A DNA stretch of 36,791 nt from an uncultured Mycoplasmatota bacterium (GTDB lineage Bacteria > Bacillota_I > Bacilli_A > RF39 > UBA660): NCBI GenBank assembly GCA_900546245.1, contig URBY01000012.1:1-36791 (forward strand), given 5' to 3'. Of the stretch, positions 31,699-36,791 are shown piece after piece. The notes under the pieces were generated by a model. It searched no databases. It saw only the letters and a list, made by a program, of their open reading frames with translations, and had not been told where the DNA came from. Positions within the stretch are counted from its first letter, which is position 1, and the number at the start of each line of letters is the position of its first letter. The position numbers and the translations under genes are program-made.

Positions 31699-32127
31699 AT
31701 GAAAAGAATGAATATAATTGTTATATTTGATAAAGAAATAACAAGTACATTAATGTGCAAAAGAACAAAAGAACCATATAAAGGAATGTATAATTTTGTT
31801 GGTGGTAAAATCGAAAATGATAATGGCTTAGAAGAGGCATATAGAGAACTTTATGAAGAAACAAATATAAGTAAAAATGATATTAAATTAGTATATTTTA
31901 TGAACTTGTCATATATAAAATGGGGTATAGAACTTGAAGTTTATTATGGTGTATTAAATGGTGATGTTAATCTAATTGAAGAAGTCAATAAATTAGAGTG
32001 GAGAAGTCTTTCAGATAATTTCTTCAATTTGAATAAATATGCAGGAGAAGGTAATATTGGTCATATAATAGAAGAAATTAAAATTGATTTAGAAAGAGAG
32101 AAAAATCATGAAAGCATTAACAATTAA
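31699..32127 (+). CDS. NUDIX hydrolase (MutT-like)
   Basis: This is a 142-residue protein with an intact NUDIX box: GGKIENDNGLEEAYRELYEE at about 34-53. The family hydrolyses nucleoside diphosphates linked to another group, often damaged or excess dNTPs. It starts directly after the mgtA stop with GGAGAG upstream, and its 3' end overlaps the next gene by 20 bases, so it is translationally coupled to the ASCH protein. Confidence 0.88.
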   Translation: MKRMNIIVIFDKEITSTLMCKRTKEPYKGMYNFVGGKIENDNGLEEAYRELYEETNISKNDIKLVYFMNLSYIKWGIELEVYYGVLNGDVNLIEEVNKLEWRSLSDNFFNLNKYAGEGNIGHIIEEIKIDLEREKNHESINN

Positions 32128-32830
32128 AGAACCATGGGCAACACTTATAATAGATGGTTATAAAAAATATGAATTTAGATCATGGAAAACAAATTATAGA
32201 GGTAAAATATTAATACATGCTGGAATGAGCGAAGAAAAAGATATGTTAAAAAGATTTAAAGACTATAATTTAAATTGCTCTAAAGGAATGATTATAGGTG
32301 AAGCACTTCTTACTGATTGTATTCTTGTTACAAAAGAGTTTGAAGAAGAATTATTAAAAATTGATAAAACAGTATATGGAAGAGAATCACATGAAATGAA
32401 ATATGCATGGGAACTAGAAAATGTTATAAAATATGATAAACCTATTCCTATAAAAGGAAAATTAGGATTATGGAATTATGAGAAGGAAACTACGCACGAA
32501 ATGAGATTAAATAATGGTCCATTTGAACTTATAAAAAATGGAACAAAAACTATTGAAATAAGATTAAATGATGAAAAGAGAAGTTTAATAAAAGAAGGAG
32601 ATATTATTGAATTTGAAAATAGAATTACAAAAGAAAAATTAAAGACAAAAGTAATTAAATTACACAAATTTGATAATTTCGAAGAATTATATAAACATTT
32701 TGATAAAATATCTTTAGGTTATGCTGAAGATGAAATCGCAGACCCTAAAGATATGGAACAATATTATCCACAGGATAAACAAGAAAAATATGGTGTTCTT
32801 GGTATTGAAATTAATGTAGTAAAAAAATAA
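32108..32830 (+). CDS. Tandem ASCH-domain protein
   Basis: This is a 240-residue protein with two PUA-like ASCH domains. The first (about 1-122) has TIKEPWATLIIDGYKKYEFR and GKILIHAG. The second (about 130-238) starts HEMRLNNGPFELIKNGTKT and has the motif EIRLNDEKR and GDIIEFEN. ASCH domains bind RNA or modified bases; some are amidohydrolases of N4-acetylcytidine. It overlaps the NUDIX gene, so a joint role in nucleotide sanitation or salvage is plausible. Two different ASCH domains in one chain are unusual in my experience. Confidence 0.8.
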   Translation: MKALTIKEPWATLIIDGYKKYEFRSWKTNYRGKILIHAGMSEEKDMLKRFKDYNLNCSKGMIIGEALLTDCILVTKEFEEELLKIDKTVYGRESHEMKYAWELENVIKYDKPIPIKGKLGLWNYEKETTHEMRLNNGPFELIKNGTKTIEIRLNDEKRSLIKEGDIIEFENRITKEKLKTKVIKLHKFDNFEELYKHFDKISLGYAEDEIADPKDMEQYYPQDKQEKYGVLGIEINVVKK

Positions 32831-32872
32831 TTTTTGTGGTATAATTGATTTGATTAGTATGGGAGAATATAT

Positions 32873-33604
32873 ATGAGTGAATATTATAGAGAGTCTCTAG
32901 ACTTAAATAAAAATTTGAAAATAAATTATAAACAAAGTTTAGAAGCAACTATAGGTAATATATTAAAATGTTGCTTTAATAATCGTGGAATAGATGTTGA
33001 AATGGAAACATTTAGTGCTTTATTACAATCAATGAAATCACTAGAAATTTATGAAGATAATTCTGTTTTTTGTTCATATGATTTAGATTCCAATACAATT
33101 TTATTTAATAAAAATAAAAACATTGATAAAGATAAACAATATTATGATTTTCTAAGTACAGTTATGGATATAATTAGTACAAACTATATTGATGGCAAAT
33201 TTACTCAAGGTTTAACTTTTAAAGATGAAGATGGAAAAAAGTATGGAAAAGTATTAAATGATAGATTAAAAGATCGTTTAATATTACTTTCTTTTGGAGA
33301 AACTAAGTACAATGAAAGTGTTAAAGACTTTTTTATAGATAGTCCAAATGATTCTGTTACTTTACTAGATGAAATGTTTGTACAATTAGATAGTGTTATA
33401 TCTTCTAATGATTTAATTTCATTTTATATAAATGGAAGAAGTGATCTTTTACTACAAAAATTAGGTGATTATGGTAAAGCATACATAAAAAATTTAGATA
33501 AATATAATAAAGAAAACTCTGCTTTAATTAGAAATGAATGTGATTTACTAATGAAAAGTATTGAATCAATGAAAAAACAAGAAAATTCACAAAAAATAGC
33601 ATAA
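32873..33604 (+). CDS. Hypothetical protein
   Basis: This is a 243-residue soluble, acidic protein with alternating helices and no membrane segment. ATGGGAG precedes the start, and a TATAAT box lies about 30 bases upstream. It contains FSALLQSMKSLEIY and a terminal Lys/Gln helix. I do not recognise a family. It is followed by a strong terminator. Confidence 0.65.
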   Translation: MSEYYRESLDLNKNLKINYKQSLEATIGNILKCCFNNRGIDVEMETFSALLQSMKSLEIYEDNSVFCSYDLDSNTILFNKNKNIDKDKQYYDFLSTVMDIISTNYIDGKFTQGLTFKDEDGKKYGKVLNDRLKDRLILLSFGETKYNESVKDFFIDSPNDSVTLLDEMFVQLDSVISSNDLISFYINGRSDLLLQKLGDYGKAYIKNLDKYNKENSALIRNECDLLMKSIESMKKQENSQKIA

Positions 33605-33636
33605 AATGTAAAAAAATGTAAATATTTTTACATTTT
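33603..33636. terminator. Bidirectional terminator
   Basis: AAAATGTAAAAA (33603-33614) and TTTTTACATTTT (33625-33636) are perfect 12-bp arms. Confidence 0.85.
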
Positions 33637-33687
33637 GTTGATTTATTTTTGATATTAATATATTATTGAAATAGGAGCGTGATAATT

Positions 33688-33882
33688 ATGTATCCATCAA
33701 TAGATAAAGTATTAAAAATAGTTCCTTCGAAGTATCAATTAGTGTACATAGTTGCTAAAAGATCTCATCAAATGAAGGAAACAAAACATTATCAATTAGA
33801 TGAAAAAAAATATGTTTGTTCAAAAAATATAGGTAGAGCACTTGAAGAAGTTGCAGAAAACTTAATACACGTTAAAGAATAG
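33688..33882 (+). CDS. rpoZ: RNA polymerase omega subunit
   Basis: This is a 64-residue protein starting MYPSIDKVLKIVPSKYQLVY, followed by AKRSHQMK and the conserved KNIGRALEEVAEN. It aids RNA polymerase assembly. The start at 33688 follows TAGGAG. Its position without gmk next to it differs from many Firmicutes. Confidence 0.85.
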   Translation: MYPSIDKVLKIVPSKYQLVYIVAKRSHQMKETKHYQLDEKKYVCSKNIGRALEEVAENLIHVKE

Positions 33883-33909
33883 TATTAAGTTTTTAATTAT
33901 TTTTATTAG

Positions 33910-33923
33910 CGAACATAAATTCG
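33910..33923. promoter_or_regulatory. Probable LexA (SOS) box before recX
   Basis: CGAACATAAATTCG differs from the Gram-positive SOS box CGAACnnnnGTTCG at one position. It lies 11 bases before the recX start, between rpoZ and recX. LexA binding here would block recX expression until DNA damage. Confidence 0.5.
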
Positions 33924-33934
33924 TGGGAGGAAAC

Positions 33935-34678
33935 ATGAAAATAACTAAATTTAAGAAAATGTCTGGAAATAGATATAAGGTATTTTTAGATAATAATGAT
34001 ATTATAATATTAAATGAAAATGTAATATTAGATTATAATTTGCTTATAACTAAAGAAATTAATGATAATTATGAAGAAATAAAAAAAGCAAATAATAAGT
34101 ATTATATTTATGATATGATTCTTAAGTATATTAGTAAAAAAATGAGATGTGAAAGTGAAATAAGAAAGTATTTAAAAGATAAAAATATAGATGAAGAGTT
34201 GTGTAATCAAATTATTGTTAAATTAAGAAATAATAATTTATTAGATGATAGAAATTATATTAAAAGTTACATTTCAGATAAAGTAAGATTAAATAATTTA
34301 GGTTTAAATAAAATAAAAAAAGAACTAATTAAATTAAATTTAGATAGTAAAATTATTAATGAAGAAATAAGTTTATATTCAAAGGATGATTTATTATTAA
34401 ATCTTGAAAAACTTATTGATAAAAAAATAAAAATGAATAAATCATATGGTGGAGCTTTACTTAAACAAAAACTTATAAATGAATTTATTAATAAAGGATA
34501 TAGTAAAGAAGATATTATTAGTATTCTTGATAGTAAAAATTTAAATGATAATGAACTATATAATATAGAATATGAAAAACTTTATAATAAGTATAAAAAT
34601 AAATATACAGGTAGTGATTTAGAATATTTTATAAAACAAAAATTATATTCTAAAGGATTTAAAAAAAGTGATTTATAA
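33935..34678 (+). CDS. recX: RecX family regulator of RecA
   Basis: This is a 247-residue protein with three-helix repeats typical of RecX: YDMILKYISKKMRCESEIRKYL, NNLLDDRNYIKSY and LGLNKIKKELIKLN; a second set follows. RecX modulates RecA filaments. Residues 1-60 hold an N-terminal beta-rich part, as in longer Bacilli RecX proteins. GGGAGG precedes the ATG at 33935. Confidence 0.85.
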   Translation: MKITKFKKMSGNRYKVFLDNNDIIILNENVILDYNLLITKEINDNYEEIKKANNKYYIYDMILKYISKKMRCESEIRKYLKDKNIDEELCNQIIVKLRNNNLLDDRNYIKSYISDKVRLNNLGLNKIKKELIKLNLDSKIINEEISLYSKDDLLLNLEKLIDKKIKMNKSYGGALLKQKLINEFINKGYSKEDIISILDSKNLNDNELYNIEYEKLYNKYKNKYTGSDLEYFIKQKLYSKGFKKSDL

Positions 34679-34689
34679 ATCACTTTTTT
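34662..34689. terminator. Bidirectional terminator between recX and prsA
   Basis: AAAAAAGTGATTT and AAATCACTTTTTT are perfect 13-bp arms with a 2-base loop. Confidence 0.85.
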
Positions 34690-35674
34690 AACTTTGTGAA
34701 GATGAATTTGATTTAGATTCTTCAGCTTGTTTAATTGCTTCTTTTATATAATTATTATAGTTTTTCTTTAATTTTGCATCTTTAAATTTAAGACCATAAG
34801 ATTTTCTTAAATCATCAAGAGCAGTTACTTGAAGAGCTTTATCTTCATCTAATTTTTCATCAGTAAGAGCTTTTATAATATTATCTTTTACTTCTTTTAA
34901 TTTAGGTTTATCTTTTTCACCAGTTTTTAAAATTATATGATATCCATATGTTGTTTTAACTGGTTCTTTAGTATATTCATTGACTTTAAGTTTATATGCT
35001 GCATTTTCAAATTCTTCAACCATATCACCCTTATTGAAATATCCTAAATCTCCACCTTTTTCTTTTGAACCAGTATCATCAGAATTTTCTTTTGCAAGTG
35101 TATCAAAATCTTCGCCTTTGTCTAACTTTTTAATTATTTCTTCAGCTTTTTTCTTAGCTTCATCATCAGTTAATCCATTTTCTGAATCTGTATCAACTTT
35201 TATAAGAATATGTTTAGCACTAATATCACCAACAGTATTTTCTTTATAGTATGCATTTATTTCATCATTCTTAATGCTTTCTTTAACCTTATCTTCTATA
35301 GCTTGATTTCTCTGATAATTTAATACAAAATATTCTTTTAATTCAGCTTCATCTTCATAACCAGCACTTTTTAGTGTTTCTTCCCAATTATCAGAATATT
35401 GTTTTTTTAAACTTTCTATTTGGTTTGCTGCTTGTTTTTCTATTGATTCATCATCTTTATATATTGTATTTAATATTTCTTTATCTATCATATCAATAGC
35501 AGTAGATACACCATACTTATCTCTTAATTTTTTATATAAGTCATTAGCAGTTATATTAGTACCATTTACTGTAATTGCAATGTCTTCACCATTTTTTAAT
35601 TTTGCATTACCACATCCAGTTAATAATACTGTACCAATAATTGCTAAACTTACTAACATTATTTTTTTCTTCAT
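34688..35674 (-). CDS. prsA: PrsA-type foldase lipoprotein with a parvulin domain
   Basis: This is a 328-residue lipoprotein. The signal peptide starts MKKKIMLVSLAIIGTVLLTG with the lipobox LTGC, so Cys is about residue 21. An N-terminal chaperone part follows, then a PpiC/parvulin rotamase domain (AKHILIKV, GGDLGYFNKGDMV, TTYGYHIIL) at about 150-255, and a helical end rich in Ser. It helps exported proteins fold outside the membrane. The start at 35674 follows AAAGGAGG on the minus strand; the longer frame is not used. Confidence 0.92.
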   Translation of the reverse strand: MKKKIMLVSLAIIGTVLLTGCGNAKLKNGEDIAITVNGTNITANDLYKKLRDKYGVSTAIDMIDKEILNTIYKDDESIEKQAANQIESLKKQYSDNWEETLKSAGYEDEAELKEYFVLNYQRNQAIEDKVKESIKNDEINAYYKENTVGDISAKHILIKVDTDSENGLTDDEAKKKAEEIIKKLDKGEDFDTLAKENSDDTGSKEKGGDLGYFNKGDMVEEFENAAYKLKVNEYTKEPVKTTYGYHIILKTGEKDKPKLKEVKDNIIKALTDEKLDEDKALQVTALDDLRKSYGLKFKDAKLKKNYNNYIKEAIKQAEESKSNSSSQS

Positions 35675-35814
35675 CTTTTCTTTATCCTCCTTTAATAATG
35701 CACATATATATAATAACAAAATTACAAAATAAAAACAATATTTTTCAAAATATAATCACACTATTAGTAGTTTTGCCATAAAATAATGTGAACAATAAAA
35801 AAGGAGGAATGAAA

Positions 35815-35898
35815 ATGACACACTCATGCGGATCAGGTGCTGGCATAATACTAGTACTATTCATACTATTAGTAATAATAATAGGTGCTTATATCTAA
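35815..35898 (+). CDS. YjcZ-family small sporulation membrane protein
   Basis: This is a 27-residue protein, too short for most gene callers. It has a Gly/Ser-rich start (SCGSGAG) and one hydrophobic helix (IILVLFILLVIIIGAYI), the hallmark of YjcZ-like sporulation micro-proteins in Bacilli. AAAGGAGG lies 8 bases before the ATG. It is paired with a similar ORF 26 bases downstream. Confidence 0.75.
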   Translation: MTHSCGSGAGIILVLFILLVIIIGAYI

Positions 35899-35924
35899 AT
35901 AAATTAAGTAAGGAGGTAATTTAA

Positions 35925-36047
35925 ATGGGATGTACAAATACAACATGTACTAACACATGTACACAAACATCACGCGGATGCGGGTATGTAACAATAATAG
36001 TACTTTATATATTACTTGCTATAATACTTAGTTCATTCGTTTGCTAA
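35925..36047 (+). CDS. Cys-rich YjcZ-like small membrane protein
   Basis: This is a 40-residue protein. Residues 1-19 are Cys/Thr-rich (GCTNTTCTNTCTQ), residues 21-38 are a membrane helix (YVTIIVLYILLAIILSSF) and the last residue is Cys. AAGGAGG precedes the ATG. Paired with the preceding ORF, it probably belongs to the same sporulation-linked group, with an added cysteine motif that could crosslink in the coat. That role is inferred. Confidence 0.7.
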   Translation: MGCTNTTCTNTCTQTSRGCGYVTIIVLYILLAIILSSFVC

Positions 36048-36071
36048 AAAAGTTCTATTGAACTTTTTTAT
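36046..36071. terminator. Terminator after the YjcZ-like pair
   Basis: AAAAAAGTTC (36046-36055) and GAACTTTTTT (36060-36069) are perfect 10-bp arms. Confidence 0.85.
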
Positions 36072-36097
36072 TTTACATTATAATAAATTTAAATTAA

Positions 36098-36126
36098 TTG
36101 ACAAAAATGTACTATTTTGTTATTAT
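36098..36126 (+). promoter_or_regulatory. Strong sigma-A promoter
   Basis: TTGACA (36098-36103), a 17-bp spacer and TATTAT (36121-36126) lie directly before the gene at 36150. Confidence 0.75.
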
Positions 36127-36149
36127 ATTGTGGCGTAAGGAGTAATAAT

Positions 36150-36563
36150 ATGAAAAAATTGGATATTGATGTTCCAAAATTTGTTCAAAAAAATAATAGA
36201 TATCATTTACAAGTACTTGCAAGTAATTTAACTGATGGAAATATAAAATTATTTGTTCAAGAAGGAGCTTTAGATAATAGAAAGTTTAAAAGATATTGTT
36301 TAAAAGATACTTTAAATAATAAAATAATAGAAAAATATGAAAATATTGAATTAGCTAAAAGTATAATAAATCTTTCTAAAAAACAAAGGGATTTTATAAG
36401 TGTAATTAAATACAAGATTGTATTAAATAAATTAAAAAGGGATATAATTGAATTAAAAAAATATAGTACATATGTAATGACTATACCAGAATCTGAAATG
36501 TCAAAAGTAAGTGATGAAATGTTAAAATATGAATTAACACAAACAATTAGGGATTTAAAATAA
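36150..36563 (+). CDS. Hypothetical protein
   Basis: This is a 137-residue basic protein. A beta-rich N-terminal part (VPKFVQKNNRYHLQVLASN) leads into a Lys-rich helical C-terminal half. TAAGGAG supports the ATG at 36150. No family is recognised. It follows a strong vegetative promoter. Confidence 0.65.
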   Translation: MKKLDIDVPKFVQKNNRYHLQVLASNLTDGNIKLFVQEGALDNRKFKRYCLKDTLNNKIIEKYENIELAKSIINLSKKQRDFISVIKYKIVLNKLKRDIIELKKYSTYVMTIPESEMSKVSDEMLKYELTQTIRDLK

Positions 36564-36564
36564 G

Positions 36565-36591
36565 AAAAACTGATTAACCAATCAGTTTTTT
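36565..36591. terminator. Bidirectional terminator between convergent genes
   Basis: AAAAACTGATT (36565-36575) and AATCAGTTTTT (36580-36590) are perfect 11-bp arms; it overlaps the end of the HIT-like gene. Confidence 0.85.
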
Positions 36592-36791
36592 ATATACTTC
36601 TTCAACACTTATACCATTATTTTCTTTATAATATGGTTTCAAATGCATATGATAATGTTTTACTTCTTGAACATCACCATTATTTTGTATTATACTCATT
36701 CCATCAATATTTAATTTTTCTTTTAATAATATATGCATTTTTTTAGTGTTTTTTGTTAAAATTATTAGAGGAGATGATAAAAATGGATTGT
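36574..36791 (-). CDS. C-terminal part of a HIT-family nucleotide-binding protein, cut by the window edge
   Basis: About 72 codons are visible, running in from the right edge. LKEKLNIDGMSIIQNNG followed by HYHMHLKP gives the HIT histidine triad region (HxHxH), which binds and hydrolyses nucleotide conjugates. The sequence ends EEVYKKLIG. The upstream frame stays open to the edge, so the N-terminal half should lie outside. An ATG at about 36735 would give only the C-terminal half. Confidence 0.65.
   Translation of the reverse strand, partial: NPFLSSPLIILTKNTKKMHILLKEKLNIDGMSIIQNNGDVQEVKHYHMHLKPYYKENNGISVEEVYKKLIG

Noticed and set aside
1..36791. TGA read as Trp as in mycoplasmas
   Set aside because: Conserved Trp residues are TGG and all core proteins are full length under the standard code.
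36783..36791. Rightward gene starting ATG GAT TGT at the window end
   Set aside because: GAGGAG precedes it, but only three codons are visible and the leftward HIT-like frame covers the same bases. It cannot be judged here.

Overview
The window looks like chromosome of an uncultured, very AT-rich, endospore-forming member of the Bacilli (Firmicutes). Codon use is strongly biased to A/T-ending codons, the standard bacterial code fits every gene, and Gram-positive markers are present: rnj, a PrsA lipoprotein, ftsY-ylxM-ffh and a Bacillus-type SOS box. Sporulation genes recur: SpoVIF-like, SpoIVA, a CotD-like coat protein and two YjcZ-like micro-proteins. The exact taxon cannot be fixed from this window. 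An RF39- or Erysipelotrichales-like gut lineage is my guess.

Layout. Positions 1-3,736 hold the tail of an Rpn-family nuclease gene, engB, an unknown gene, der, a spoVIF-like gene and a leftward unknown gene. Positions 3,849-15,528 hold spoIVA, split by a 10.2-kb integrated element. After that come an unknown gene, rpsO, pnp, a HAD nucleotidase and a P-loop kinase-like gene, then rnj leftward. Two unusual low-complexity proteins follow, then the SRP operon (ftsY-ylxM-ffh), a HigB/HigA-ImmA module, cotD, mgtA, NUDIX and double-ASCH genes, an unknown gene, rpoZ, recX, leftward prsA, two YjcZ-like ORFs, an unknown gene and a partial HIT-family gene.

The main discovery is the element inside spoIVA. 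The 5' part of spoIVA ends after Trp122 at about 4,212-4,214, and the 3' part resumes at about 14,413. A large serine recombinase gene ends 69 bases from the right junction. Joining the halves through the shared trinucleotide TGG gives an uninterrupted 492-codon reading frame, the same length as B. subtilis SpoIVA as I remember it, with the family sequence intact across the joint. The joined element ends form a symmetric attP-like site: an 8-bp inverted repeat exactly 15 bp on each side of the dinucleotide TG. The arrangement parallels sporulation genes that are interrupted and then restored by excision, such as skin in sigK and SPbeta in spsM. I know of no such case for spoIVA.

The element carries an HhH-GPD glycosylase-like protein, a MobV relaxase broken by one in-frame TAA, two XRE regulators and a CsoR-type repressor with a CDF metal exporter. 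It also has a hairpin-dense region with a MobV-like nick sequence, two small winged-helix proteins, three 23-bp iteron-like repeats beside a very AT-rich stretch, an SSB-like protein and the recombinase. There are no conjugation-channel genes, so it was probably a mobilizable element. With its relaxase broken and its recombinase intact, it may now be an excisable resident of the sporulation gene. Whether excision really happens in the mother cell is inference.
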